This document shows, piece by piece, positions 49,060 through 58,608 of a stretch of DNA of 64,000 bases. Source of the stretch: a virus. A program made the position numbers and the translations under genes. Position 1 is the stretch's first letter, and every line of letters begins with the position of its first letter. The notes below the pieces were generated by a model. The model was given only the letters and a program-made list of their open reading frames with translations, did not search any database and was not told the DNA's origin. Where the stretch lies: positions 26,868 to 90,867 of the IMG/VR virus record IMGVR_UViG_3300005532_000006; one strand, written 5' to 3'.

Positions 49060-49514
49060 CAGGCCGCCTCCCCCATTGGATCGCTTGCCGCGACTATCGG
49101 CTCCGCCAGGTCGAATACATCGATCGGATCGGCGAGCGGCACCGTCTGTCCGGCAGATGCCGATGCCGCCGTCGCAATGCGGCCGCGCCGCGCCAGGTGG
49201 CGGGCGATCATGACGCAGCTCTGCGAGCGCTCCGCCAGCGCCCGCAGCACCTCGGGATCGTCGTCCTGCGGCGCGATCAGCGCCAGCACCGCGTCGTCCC
49301 ACTGGCTCGGGCCGATCGTCCACTGCATCGTCCGCGCGGAGAGGTCCCAGCAGCGCCGCACGGTATGGCTGCGCTCGGCGGCAAGCCGCAGCCGCGCCTC
49401 CAGGACGCCGTAGCGCCGCGCGCCGCCGAACAGGCCCTCCCCGCCGTGCATGCGGATCATCAGGCCAACCAGCGCGACCGCTCGTCGCTCAGCCGGCGTT
49501 AGATCATCGATCAT
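49059..49514 (-). CDS. cas11: Small subunit (Cas11-like) of type IV-B complex
   Basis: A 151-residue, mainly helical protein ([66 protein letters not shown]). Size, helicity and position immediately upstream of csf2 (TGATG overlap) fit the Cas11 small subunit encoded in IV-B loci. Sequence conservation in this family is poor, so the assignment rests on context. Start at ATG 49514. Confidence 0.65.
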   Translation of the reverse strand: MIDDLTPAERRAVALVGLMIRMHGGEGLFGGARRYGVLEARLRLAAERSHTVRRCWDLSARTMQWTIGPSQWDDAVLALIAPQDDDPEVLRALAERSQSCVMIARHLARRGRIATAASASAGQTVPLADPIDVFDLAEPIVAASDPMGEAA

Positions 49515-49531
49515 GGCTATCCGTGCCTCCC

Positions 49532-50628
<1,097 letters not shown>

Positions 50629-50629
<1 letters not shown>

Positions 50630-51081
50630 CAGTCGGCCACGTTCCTGATTTCGGCGGGGCTGTATTCGCGCTGCGCCGGACGGCGGTATTTGCCGGCAGG
50701 GATCGCGTGCGCGGTATGCTCCTCGTGGACGAGCGGCGACCACGGCCGCTTCGGTATGACGACGCCGGCGACCTCGTCAATGTCGGCGAGCGCGAACTTG
50801 ACGCGGCCCTGCCGTTCTGTCGTCACCGTCACCGAGGTCTCGTCGCGCTCGACGATGACACCGCCGACGGGGCCGGAGAAGTCGCCGGCGACATCGAGGT
50901 ATTGCTCACCGTCATCCGTCCGCAGCAGTACCGCGCCCTCGGTTTTGATCGCGTGCGCATGGCCCGTCACCTCGCCGTAGGCCAGCACGACTCGGCCGCG
51001 GTCGCGCGGCTGTTTCGCCGCCTTCTTTGGGATGGCCTCAACAGCCACAAGAAAAACATCGCCTTGTCGGTACATCGTCAT
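50629..51081 (-). CDS. Hypothetical phage protein (RQGDV type)
   Basis: A 150-residue protein with MTMYRQGDVFLVAVEAIP at the start, a GHAHAIKTEGAVLLRTDDGEQYLDVAGDF centre and an HEEHTAHAIPAGKYR end. The RQGDV-GHAHA-HEEH pattern is a recurrent phage/plasmid beta-barrel protein of unknown role, often beside DUF6745-like genes. The stop overlaps the following ATG (TGATG). Confidence 0.6.
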
Positions 51082-51094
51082 GCTCTCCTCTGCC

Positions 51095-51367
51095 TCAGGC
51101 GTTGATGCCGTCGCGGATCCGCTTCGCCGGCTTGAATGACACCGCCCGCGATGCCGCGATGTCGATGGCTTCCCCGGTGCGCGGATTGCGGCCCTTCTTC
51201 GCCGGTCGGTCCTTGACCCCGAAGATGCCGAGCGGCGTCGTCACCGTGTCGCCGGCCTTGAGTTGCGTCTGCAGCGTTTCCGACAGCGCCGCCAGCACCT
51301 CGCCGGTCATCTGCTGCGAGCAGACCGCCTTCTCGGCGACGCGCTTGATCAGTTCGGACTGGTTCAT
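51095..51367 (-). CDS. HU/IHF-family DNA-binding protein
   Basis: A 90-residue protein started at MNQSELIKRVAEKA (ATG 51367, overlapping the previous stop by ATGA). It has the HU pattern: an N-terminal helical dimerisation region (LAALSETLQTQLKAGDTVTTPLGIFGVKDRPAKKGRNPRTGEAIDI, residues 27-72) with the GRNPxTGE arm motif, and a C-terminal FKPAKRIRDGIN. It should bend DNA for replication or recombination. Confidence 0.92.
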   Translation of the reverse strand: MNQSELIKRVAEKAVCSQQMTGEVLAALSETLQTQLKAGDTVTTPLGIFGVKDRPAKKGRNPRTGEAIDIAASRAVSFKPAKRIRDGINA

Positions 51368-51684
51368 CGTGCTCTTCCTTCCCCTGGTTCTCCCGCTGTT
51401 GACCCGGCGGGCCGGGCGTTGCATCGGCTGAAGTAATCGGGCGGCAGCGATCCGGCTGGCGTCGTCATCCGCTTCCGAGCATGGCGCTCGAACTGCGCCC
51501 GCGATGTGCGGCTGAGGCTACCGATCGGTCCGCCGCAGCTGCGGCAACGCGGGCCGCCATCTCGACGGCCGCCGCATCCGGCCGGCCCAAGTTCGACCCA
51601 GCACTGCGCGCCGCGGTCGCACTCGATGGGCCTGACCTGCTCCCGCAGCGGACGGGCCGCGTCGATGACCGATTGCGGGGTCAC
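51364..51684 (-). CDS. Zinc-ribbon-like small protein
   Basis: A 106-residue protein started from GTG at 51684 by GTGA overlap with the gene before it. It has a cluster of cysteines (ECDRGAQCWVELG, CGGRRDGGPRCRSCGG), C-x6-C and C-x8-C-x2-C, that could bind zinc, followed by a disordered, basic C-terminus. Family unknown. Confidence 0.55.
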   Translation of the reverse strand: MTPQSVIDAARPLREQVRPIECDRGAQCWVELGPAGCGGRRDGGPRCRSCGGPIGSLSRTSRAQFERHARKRMTTPAGSLPPDYFSRCNARPAGSTAGEPGEGRAR

Positions 51685-51947
51685 GCGGGCACCAATGTCA
51701 GGCCCGCGACTTGCTCGCCACGCGCCAACCGATGCCAGCGTTCCGCCGGCATAATCATTCGCTCGCTGAACCACTCGCCTTTCGGATCGCAGGGGCTCAC
51801 CCGCACGTCTCGGCCGATCCCGAGGTACACGCGCCGAAAGGCGTACACGTCCGCGTGCCACTCCCAGCGCTCGCCCTCGGTAAGGCTCGAATAGCTGACA
51901 TCGAGGCACTTCTTCCGGGTGTCGGCGTACGGGTGCGGGACGCTCAT
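51681..51947 (-). CDS. Hypothetical small protein
   Basis: An 88-residue protein (MSVPHPYADTRKKCLDVSYSSLTEGERWEWHADVYAFRRVYLG, then RDVRVSPCDPKGEWFSERMIMP). It starts by ATGA overlap at 51947 after the DUF1376 gene. Conserved-looking tryptophan-rich beta pattern; no family assigned. Confidence 0.6.
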   Translation of the reverse strand: MSVPHPYADTRKKCLDVSYSSLTEGERWEWHADVYAFRRVYLGIGRDVRVSPCDPKGEWFSERMIMPAERWHRLARGEQVAGLTLVPA

Positions 51948-52825
51948 GCGACCCCCCACATTCGGCGGAGTTCCTCAGGAAGCTCGGGCGGCGGCCCTTT
52001 CGGCCCGCTGCTGCGGGCGGCGGCCTTTTCGGCCAAGCTGACGACCTCCGCAGGCTCATCGAGCCAGCGTTCCTCGGCCAGCCACTTCGCGGGGTTGCAC
52101 CACTGCCGGTCTGGCGGTTTGGTGTCGCCGTAGCGCTTGGCTGACGCGGCGAGCGCTGCCGGAGACGCTCTCTGCGAGGCCAAGACGTAGGCTGCCCTCG
52201 CGGCCGCCTTGCCGACCTTGTGAGGGTAGGCCTCCCAAAATCCGCTAAAACCCCCGTCTCGCGCGCGCGTCTCATGCGAAGCATGAGATGAAGGTGGATG
52301 GTGGATGGTGGATGGTGGGATTTCCGATAACCCATTGTTTTCGGCTGAAGTGGGCAATTCCTGCGGCGTTTCTGAGGCCGCAGGACTGCCGCAGGACTGC
52401 CGCAGGACTGCCGCAGGATCGGCGCAGGGGCGCCGAAAGCGCATCCGCGATCGCGCCCTTTGCAGCTCCTCAGCGCACCGTTTGATGTAGATGCGGCGTC
52501 CGTCCTGTTCGATCTTTCCCTTCTCGACTAGGGCCGCGAGAACGCGACGCAACTGTCGCCAATGGCAGCAGCAGCGCAGCGCCAGTTCGCGCTCGTCCAT
52601 GTCGAGCCAGTCGTCATCGCTGGCGTGCGAATAGATCAGATTGATGATCGTATCGTAGATGCCGCGCTCTTCCGGTTTGAGGCCAGCCACGCCATCGAGC
52701 CAATCGCCGGGATGCCAATCGAACCGTCGCGGTTTCACCGCTCCTCTCCCCGAAGGAATGTTCCACCTTGGTACGCGCCCGCCACTCCCTTCCCCGGCGC
52801 CGGGCCCGTCGCGGATGCGGCTCAT
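51944..52825 (-). CDS. DUF1376 phage replication protein
   Basis: A 293-residue protein started at ATG 52825 by ATGA overlap with the XRE gene. Residues about 32-120 carry the DUF1376 motif (FDWHPGDWLDGVAGLKPEERGIYDTIINLIYSHASDDDW, then LRRVLAALVEKGKIEQDGRRIYI), a winged-helix-type replication initiator domain. The C-terminal part (GGFSGFWEAYPHKVGKAAARAAYVLA) is common in phage replication proteins. A long low-complexity linker of repeats joins the two parts. Confidence 0.85.
   Translation of the reverse strand: MSRIRDGPGAGEGSGGRVPRWNIPSGRGAVKPRRFDWHPGDWLDGVAGLKPEERGIYDTIINLIYSHASDDDWLDMDERELALRCCCHWRQLRRVLAALVEKGKIEQDGRRIYIKRCAEELQRARSRMRFRRPCADPAAVLRQSCGSPAASETPQELPTSAENNGLSEIPPSTIHHPPSSHASHETRARDGGFSGFWEAYPHKVGKAAARAAYVLASQRASPAALAASAKRYGDTKPPDRQWCNPAKWLAEERWLDEPAEVVSLAEKAAARSSGPKGPPPELPEELRRMWGVA
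52293..52320. repeat. GGTGGAT tandem repeats in the DUF1376 linker
   Basis: Three perfect GGTGGAT units plus a partial copy lie in the linker-coding part of the gene, just after a perfect hairpin TCTCATGC-GAA-GCATGAGA (52270-52288). Period 7 is not a multiple of three, so changes in copy number would shift the reading frame. Confidence 0.7.
52380..52418. repeat. 11-base GCAGGACTGCC tandem repeats in the DUF1376 linker
   Basis: Three consecutive units of GCAGGACTGCC (52380-52412) and a partial fourth (GCAGGA). Like the 7-base repeat, the unit length is not a multiple of three, so slippage would change the reading frame between the two domains. Confidence 0.75.
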
Positions 52826-53190
52826 TCCGCCGCCTCCCGCATCTCCACCGTCTCCGGCAGCGCCGCCACGAAATCCCCGAACGCCACAAGCCGATGCACC
52901 GGCATCCGGCCGCACAGCTTGAGGAGCCGTCGCGCGTCTTCACTGAGCGGAAGTGGTTCGATGAACGCCTCCGCTGGCGTGATTCCGACGGCATGGGCGA
53001 AGCGGAGGAGCTGGCCCGCGGTCATCCGCTCGTCGCCGGCCTCGACCTTTTGCCAGAAGCTAGGCGAGCAGCCGGCGTTTTCGGCGGCGTCGGCGATCGT
53101 CATGCCGCGCAGCAGCCGCCAGCGCCTCAGGTTGCGCCCGATCGCGCGGTCGATGTCGCCGATGTGCGGGTTGCCGCGGCGGCCGGTCAT
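52822..53190 (-). CDS. XRE-family regulator
   Basis: A 122-residue protein with an N-terminal helix-turn-helix (LRRWRLLRGMTIADAAENAGCSPSFWQKVEAGDERMTAGQLLRFAHAVG, residues 19-67), then a helical C-terminus rich in acidic residues. It belongs to the Cro/CI-like family and could be a second phage regulator controlling the replication genes. ATGA coupling to both neighbours. Confidence 0.85.
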   Translation of the reverse strand: MTGRRGNPHIGDIDRAIGRNLRRWRLLRGMTIADAAENAGCSPSFWQKVEAGDERMTAGQLLRFAHAVGITPAEAFIEPLPLSEDARRLLKLCGRMPVHRLVAFGDFVAALPETVEMREAAE

Positions 53191-55820
53191 GCCGCTTCGT
53201 CCTGGTCGGGCGCCTCTAACAGCGCGAACAGGGTCGGCGTCTCAGCCTCGGCCTCGGCGGCCTTGAGGTGGGCGATGCCATCGCGCCAGTAATCCTCGGC
53301 GAGCTCGATCCCGATTCCCTTGCGGCCGAGCTTCACCGCGCAGTAGGGCACGCTCATGATGCCGCCGAACGGGTCCAGTACGGTCTCGCCCGGCATCGAT
53401 AACTGGACGATCAGGCGCTCGACGATATCGAGCTGGAGCGCGCAAAGATGTAGCTCCCTGCCCTTCGCATACTGCAATGCGTTCAAGGTCCGCATGCGGG
53501 TGACATCGGTCCACACGTCCGGATGCCACGAGTGCGGCGGCAGCAGCATGAAGGTGGAGGGCAAGAGGCCTTCGTGATCGAGTTCTTCGGCTACCGCGAC
53601 ATGGCTGGCGAAGTCGTAGAGCGCATCGGCCGAACGGTTGCGCCACATCCGGTAGAGCTGCCGGTGCAACTCCTCCCGCTTGACCCCGCCGCCGATCAGC
53701 GCCGCAAGCTCAGCCGAGGAGATCAGCCGGTCACCCGATGAGCGGGCATAGCCGTGCGCATCCATTTGCCAGCGCGCCCGGCTGTAGCCGGTGCCGGGAA
53801 CGGGGTGCCGCCAGTTGCTGTCCGGATCGAACGGCGCCGGAACGCCATGGTCGTCGCACAGGGGCTTTTCCTTGACGACCGGCACGTCGGCGTAGCCATC
53901 CGACAGGTCGCTCGGCGGCTTGCGGAACAGCAGCACGTATTCGGGCACGCCGCAGCCCATGCGGCTGCCGTCCTTGCACTGTTCGGTCCACCCCAGCCGG
54001 TAGGTCTGGTTGTTCTCGCGCACGACATCGGTCGTGATCGTCTTCATGCCGAGAAAGGCGAACCCGTGCCGGCGATAGTGGAAGATCGCCTCGGCGTGGA
54101 ACGGGTTCAGGGTTTGGAACCCGAGGCCGGAGAGGCCGCCCGGCACGATGCGGTCCTTGACGTGCACCGCCATGACCCGGCCGGGCCGCAATACCCGCAG
54201 CAACTCCGGCGACAGGAAATCCATCTGCCGCCAGAAATGGTCGTTGTCGTCGGTGTGCCCGAAATCGCGGAAGCTCGGGGTATACTCGTATTGGGTCGCG
54301 AAGGGGACCGAAGTCACGATGAGGTCGACGCTGTCGCTCGCCACCCGCCGGGCTTCGTCGACGCAATCGTTGTTGATCGCGGTCCAGCGCTGTCCACTCG
54401 CCTCTTTCCGCTCGACCTCCATCGACCGGGACATAGCGCGCGACAACGCGGCGCCAGTCAGACCGTACTCCTGGACGATGCGGCGCATCATCCCGACGAG
54501 TTCGTCGTGGCGCGCCCACTTAGCTTCGAGGCTGCGGCGGATTTCCCGCTCGGCCTCAGTGTAGATCAGGTCGATGCGGACCGGCTTCGTTTGCAGGAAG
54601 CGCTTGATCCTGTGCACTGCTTGCACGAAGTCGTGGAACTTGAATCCGATGCCGAGGAAGATCGCCCAGGCGCAGTGGCGCTGGAAATTGCATCCCGCAC
54701 CCGCGAGAGATGGTTTAGCCGCAAGCTCTGCAATCCGGCCGTCGGAGAAGTCGATGACCCGCCGCTCCCTCTCGTCGAGGTCCTGGCTGCCGTAGATCGT
54801 CACCGCTTCTGGGATCGCCGCTTCGATCGCGCGGCGTTCGGCTTCCAGGTCGTGCCAGATCAGCCGGTGCGCGCCGGGGTCGAGCGCGCGTAGTTCGAGG
54901 AGCTTTTCGATGCGCGCATTAAGGCTGTCGCGCTTCTCGGCCGAGGCCTGCTGCACGCCGATCGCGGCGTTCCGCAAGAGGCGCAGCTGGCCGTCCCGCT
55001 CGGCGCCGGCCGCTTTGTGATCGCTTGGCAATTCGTGCCAGTGGACCTTAAGCGGCGGCAGGTCGTAGTCTTCGTCGGAATAACCGAGATCGCTTGGCCG
55101 GTCGACGAACAGCGCCCAAGAAGCAACCCACAGCCAGAATTCTTGTTGCTTGTGAGGGTAGAGCGTCAGCCGGTCGGCCCGCTCGCTGTCGCGCTTGAAA
55201 AACCTGGTCTTTGCCTGCCCGATGTCCATAACACCGAGGAACCCGGCATAGGCCAGCAGTTCGATGTATTCGTTCGGGCTCGGGGTAGCGGTAGCGACAA
55301 AGCGGTAGCTGCCGCTCCCTTCGAACAGCCCCATCAAGGTGCGGAAGGTGAGCGACCCGCCAAACCCCCGAAGTACAGCGGCTTCGTCCAGACTGACGGC
55401 GGTGAACCGCCGCGGATCGAGACGACCGTCGCGCACGCTCTCGTAGTTGGTCAGGTAGAGCCAGTGATCGCCGTCGCACTCCTCGTTGCGGCGGATGAAC
55501 TTCGGCTCGACCCCGATGAGGCCAGCGTCGCGTCGAAACTCCTGGCGCACCCCGAGGGGGCACACGATGAGGCAGTCACCGCCCTCGCGCTCGTGCACAA
55601 GGCGCAAAATCTCCAACTGCGTGACGCTCTTTCCGAGGCCGAAGCTGGCAAACAGCGCCGCGCGGCCGAGCCGGCAGGCCCAGATCACCATGTCGCGCTG
55701 GTGCGGCTTCAGCGCCGGCGACACCTCTTCAGGCCGCACGGCAAAGCCGCGCACAGGCGCCACGGCCGCCTTCGCCGCGAGGAATTCGCGGTAGGGATCG
55801 GGCGCGGCCTGGTCAAACAT
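53187..55820 (-). CDS. SF2 helicase-DNA methyltransferase fusion
   Basis: An 877-residue protein of two domains. The N-terminal SNF2/SF2 helicase has Walker A SFGLGKS (59-65), DEAA (145-148), TATP (177-180) and motif VI-like QAVHRIKR (400-407). From about residue 470 a DNA methyltransferase follows, with TSVPFA (503-508) in the position of the catalytic TSPPY/DPPY motif and LDPFGG (815-820) as the SAM-binding motif. Tyr is replaced by Phe in the catalytic tetrad, so activity needs testing. Such fusions protect phage DNA or remodel chromosomal DNA. Confidence 0.85.
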   Translation of the reverse strand: MFDQAAPDPYREFLAAKAAVAPVRGFAVRPEEVSPALKPHQRDMVIWACRLGRAALFASFGLGKSVTQLEILRLVHEREGGDCLIVCPLGVRQEFRRDAGLIGVEPKFIRRNEECDGDHWLYLTNYESVRDGRLDPRRFTAVSLDEAAVLRGFGGSLTFRTLMGLFEGSGSYRFVATATPSPNEYIELLAYAGFLGVMDIGQAKTRFFKRDSERADRLTLYPHKQQEFWLWVASWALFVDRPSDLGYSDEDYDLPPLKVHWHELPSDHKAAGAERDGQLRLLRNAAIGVQQASAEKRDSLNARIEKLLELRALDPGAHRLIWHDLEAERRAIEAAIPEAVTIYGSQDLDERERRVIDFSDGRIAELAAKPSLAGAGCNFQRHCAWAIFLGIGFKFHDFVQAVHRIKRFLQTKPVRIDLIYTEAEREIRRSLEAKWARHDELVGMMRRIVQEYGLTGAALSRAMSRSMEVERKEASGQRWTAINNDCVDEARRVASDSVDLIVTSVPFATQYEYTPSFRDFGHTDDNDHFWRQMDFLSPELLRVLRPGRVMAVHVKDRIVPGGLSGLGFQTLNPFHAEAIFHYRRHGFAFLGMKTITTDVVRENNQTYRLGWTEQCKDGSRMGCGVPEYVLLFRKPPSDLSDGYADVPVVKEKPLCDDHGVPAPFDPDSNWRHPVPGTGYSRARWQMDAHGYARSSGDRLISSAELAALIGGGVKREELHRQLYRMWRNRSADALYDFASHVAVAEELDHEGLLPSTFMLLPPHSWHPDVWTDVTRMRTLNALQYAKGRELHLCALQLDIVERLIVQLSMPGETVLDPFGGIMSVPYCAVKLGRKGIGIELAEDYWRDGIAHLKAAEAEAETPTLFALLEAPDQDEAA

Positions 55821-56961
55821 GACGCCGCACCTTTGTGAGATACTGCCGGTAGCCTATCCGGTAGCCTTGCGCCTGCACGCGCGAAATGCCGAACTCGGCG
55901 GCGATTTCCTCATTGCTCGCGCCATCCACCAAACGGCGCCGGATAAGCCGGTTGTCTGGTCGCGGCTGAGCCGGAAACCTGCGGATCTCTGGCCGCTTTG
56001 CGGCTGCGGGTGGCGGCTCTGGATCATCAGCAGTCCGGCGGTAGAGGTTGAGGAGCTTCGCCAGCGCCTCGTACTTCTGGAACCGGATGTCGTGCCGCAG
56101 TTCCGCCCGCAGGCTCTCAAACTCCGCACGAAGCAGCGGCACTATGGCGGGCGCTGAGGGTTGTGCCTTCACGGTGCGGGTGCTCGCGGGCTTGCGGCCT
56201 GCCTGCAGCCCGTGGGTGAGGAAGAACACGGTCTTGTCGCGAGCGCCCTCGGCCCAGCAGGCACCGCAGGTGCCGCAGTAGGCTGTCTCGCCGGTCTGCG
56301 CCGGACAGACGAAGCCCTCGCCCGAGCGGTCGTCGGTGCTGGCGATCGTCACCGCCCGGAATACACCCGGCTCCGTGTGCGACTGCCGGATCGCAAATCG
56401 GCTCGGCTGCGCGGCTACGAGATCATGAACCGCATCGCCGATTTCGGTGCCGGGGCGCCAGGCGGTGAAACCGAAGACGTGAAGCGCCGGATAGAGGTCG
56501 AGCCATCGGCGCCAAGCTTTTACGTACTCGACCGCGTAGAAATCGCCGAGGATATGGAGGCGGACGGCGAAGCCCTGCGGATGTTGCCGCTGCAGCATCG
56601 CCATCTCGCGCGACAGCCCGTCAACCAATTCCTGCCCGTGGCGCAGGCGGCGCGACCAATGCATCGCATTGCCGAAGCAGCTGCGCCAGTGGTGGCAGGA
56701 GCTCGGGCACGTCGCCCGCTCCTCCAGGGTCAGCGCGAAAATCGGGAAGCCGGTCCACGGGCCCTTGGTGATGTGGTCCCCGAGCTTGCGATGATTGCCG
56801 CCCGAGACGAGGAGCCGCGGCGCCTCCTTGGCATTGACGACCGTTGTTGGGAAGAGCGTGCGCGCGTGGACGACGGCCGGGTGTCCGTCCTTCAGTGCCT
56901 TCGCGGCGCCCAGCGGTGGTGCCGTGTTTTCCCGGAAGCGTCGGTAAGGTTCGACGCTCAT
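55813..56961 (-). CDS. GP88-like phage protein with C-terminal HTH
   Basis: A 382-residue protein started at ATG 56961. Residues 50-250 contain Cys-rich blocks (ERATCPSSCHHWRSCFG; CPAQTGETAYCGTCGACW) and the aromatic HILGDFYAVEYVKAWRRWLDLYPALHVFGFTAWRP stretch of the gene product 88 family. The C-terminus has LIRRRLVDGASNEEIAAEFGISRVQAQGY, an HTH. The Cys clusters probably bind an Fe-S cluster or zinc. Role unknown; often near replication genes. Confidence 0.75.
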   Translation of the reverse strand: MSVEPYRRFRENTAPPLGAAKALKDGHPAVVHARTLFPTTVVNAKEAPRLLVSGGNHRKLGDHITKGPWTGFPIFALTLEERATCPSSCHHWRSCFGNAMHWSRRLRHGQELVDGLSREMAMLQRQHPQGFAVRLHILGDFYAVEYVKAWRRWLDLYPALHVFGFTAWRPGTEIGDAVHDLVAAQPSRFAIRQSHTEPGVFRAVTIASTDDRSGEGFVCPAQTGETAYCGTCGACWAEGARDKTVFFLTHGLQAGRKPASTRTVKAQPSAPAIVPLLRAEFESLRAELRHDIRFQKYEALAKLLNLYRRTADDPEPPPAAAKRPEIRRFPAQPRPDNRLIRRRLVDGASNEEIAAEFGISRVQAQGYRIGYRQYLTKVRRHV

Positions 56962-57158
56962 GCCGGCGGCCTCTGCATGGCCTCGTACACCGCAGCGGCG
57001 TCGCGCATATCGGCGATCAGTGCGTGCATCGAGGCGAGCGGCAGATGCGCCGACACGATCGGCAGGCCGGCGCGGTCGTACAGCACCAGCGCGACGGCGC
57101 AGCTGTCGCATTCGAGGGCGCGGATGGTAATCGCCTGCGGCACGTCGGACAGGTTCAT
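56958..57158 (-). CDS. Hypothetical small protein
   Basis: A 66-residue protein (MNLSDVPQAITIRALECDSCAVALVLYDRAGLPIVSAHLP). It has a strand-rich pattern with a CDSC pair. ATGA overlaps on both sides. No family assigned. Confidence 0.55.
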   Translation of the reverse strand: MNLSDVPQAITIRALECDSCAVALVLYDRAGLPIVSAHLPLASMHALIADMRDAAAVYEAMQRPPA

Positions 57159-57661
57159 GCCGCCGCTCCACCGAAAAAGAGCGGCCCGGCGGAGCGGGCG
57201 ATCTTGTCGCGGAAGAACGTCGCCTCGGCCCACAGAAAGACGGCGATCGCGTCCGCCTCATTGTCGTCGGCCGGCTCAAACCCAAGTTGGCGGCAGCGAT
57301 CGATCATCGCCTGTTTTTTGGCGGCGCCGTTGTCGACGAGGAATTTTTTGACCTGCGACGGCTGCACCCGGGCGATGCGCGGGATGTTGCGGCGGGCGCA
57401 CTCCATGACGGTGATGCACGCCATTCCCATCAGGCGCTCGGCGGTGCCGAGGGATGTATGCTTGCCCGTTAGGATTGGAGCTTCCTGGACGATGATCTCG
57501 GGCTGCAGCCGATCAAGCGCGCCGCCGAGCCAGCGCTGGTAATTGAGAAAGAAACCGCCCGCGGCGCCCTCAATGCGTACTGAGCCGGAGACAGGTCGCG
57601 CGCCGGGATCGCCGTGGGCGAAGCCCAAGCGGGTTGCAAGATCGAGGGCAAGCATGCGCAC
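57155..57661 (-). CDS. RuvC-like Holliday junction resolvase
   Basis: A 168-residue protein with the RNase H-like fold of phage RuvC resolvases: D7 in LALDLATRLGFA, E60 in IIVQEAP and D139 in NEADAIAVFLWAE (with E137). Other features are the AAKKQAMIDRCRQLGF helix and a C-terminal FRDKIARSAG. It should resolve recombination intermediates or branched replication products before packaging. Confidence 0.85.
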   Translation of the reverse strand: MRMLALDLATRLGFAHGDPGARPVSGSVRIEGAAGGFFLNYQRWLGGALDRLQPEIIVQEAPILTGKHTSLGTAERLMGMACITVMECARRNIPRIARVQPSQVKKFLVDNGAAKKQAMIDRCRQLGFEPADDNEADAIAVFLWAEATFFRDKIARSAGPLFFGGAAA

Positions 57662-57670
57662 GACCGCGAC

Positions 57671-58540
57671 TCAGCCTAGCGAGGCTTCGGCTTCCGCCGT
57701 CGGTTCCGGCGCGCGGTCGGCGATGCCGATGCTGCGCCCGATCGAGTAGTCGTCGGCGAACGGCGCCTCGCCCTCGTAGAGATCGGCGTGCGTCAACTCG
57801 CTGGAGAAGCCGTCGGCATACCCGGCCTGCAGCGCCTCGTTGACGAAGGGCGCGTCGCGGCCGCGCTTCTGGGCGGCCGCCGCAAGCCAATCCGAACTCC
57901 ACTGCTGGCGCTCGACCGTGCCCAACGGATGCGGGTTCGCCTCGGCGGCGTCGCCCCGCAGTCCAGCGACGTAGCCCTCGCGCTGCGCCGCCGCCTGGAC
58001 CATCGCCTCGCCAGCGAGCGGCAGTTCCGGCTCGTCCCGGCCGAGCGGCAGCCCCGGCTGGTCGGCCTCGATTTTGGCCGGCGCGCGCTCCCCGAAATAC
58101 CGTTCAGGGTCGGAGACGACGATCATGATGCGCTGGCCCTGCGCATCGACGAGGGCGTGCCGGATCGCGGCGTCGACCGCGGCGAAGGTCAGCTTCGCCT
58201 CGATGCCCTTCGGCTTGAAGGCGACCTGCTCGAGTTGGACTCCGATCGTGACCCGGCTGTCGGCGGCGATGATATCGACTGCGCGGCGCACGATGGTCCG
58301 GCAGAGATCGTCGATGCGGTTGCCGAAGAGGCGCTGTTCGCCCTCCGACATCGCCTTGAACTGTTTCGGCTGGTGACGGACGAATTCCAGCACCTCGTCG
58401 CGCATGTCGCCGGAGAGGGTGCGCAATGCCGGCCGGAAGCGGTCGATGATGCGGTCGAGCGCGGCGTCCACCGGCCGCTCGGCCTCGGCGTCACCGTCCA
58501 CGCTGTTGATTTCTATGGTGTCGCTTGCGATATCTGCCAC
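57671..58540 (-). CDS. Hypothetical phage protein with C-terminal Rmf/CrpP-like motif
   Basis: A 289-residue protein starting with GTG at 58540 (AGGGGG 8 bases upstream). The N-terminal 160 residues are alpha/beta (DEVLEFVRHQPKQFKAMSEGEQRLF, ITIVVSDPERYFGE region). Residues 186-222 (QREGYVAGLRGDAAEANPHPLG, then WSSDWLAA) resemble the ribosome modulation factor/CrpP motif that recurs in phage proteins. The role of that motif in phages is unsettled. Confidence 0.6.
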   Translation of the reverse strand: MADIASDTIEINSVDGDAEAERPVDAALDRIIDRFRPALRTLSGDMRDEVLEFVRHQPKQFKAMSEGEQRLFGNRIDDLCRTIVRRAVDIIAADSRVTIGVQLEQVAFKPKGIEAKLTFAAVDAAIRHALVDAQGQRIMIVVSDPERYFGERAPAKIEADQPGLPLGRDEPELPLAGEAMVQAAAQREGYVAGLRGDAAEANPHPLGTVERQQWSSDWLAAAAQKRGRDAPFVNEALQAGYADGFSSELTHADLYEGEAPFADDYSIGRSIGIADRAPEPTAEAEASLG

Positions 58541-58575
58541 GTGACTGATCCCCCTGATGGATCTGTTGCGCCTCT

Positions 58576-58606
58576 GCCGGCCCGCTAGCGACGGGCCGGC
58601 TTTTTT
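58576..58606 (+). terminator. Plus-strand intrinsic terminator between leftward genes
   Basis: GCCGGCCCG (58576-58584), loop CTAGCGA, CGGGCCGGC (58592-58600), then TTTTTT. The T-run follows only in the rightward direction, yet both neighbouring genes are leftward. It would stop transcription entering from the left, for example antisense transcripts. Confidence 0.75.
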
Positions 58607-58608
58607 CT

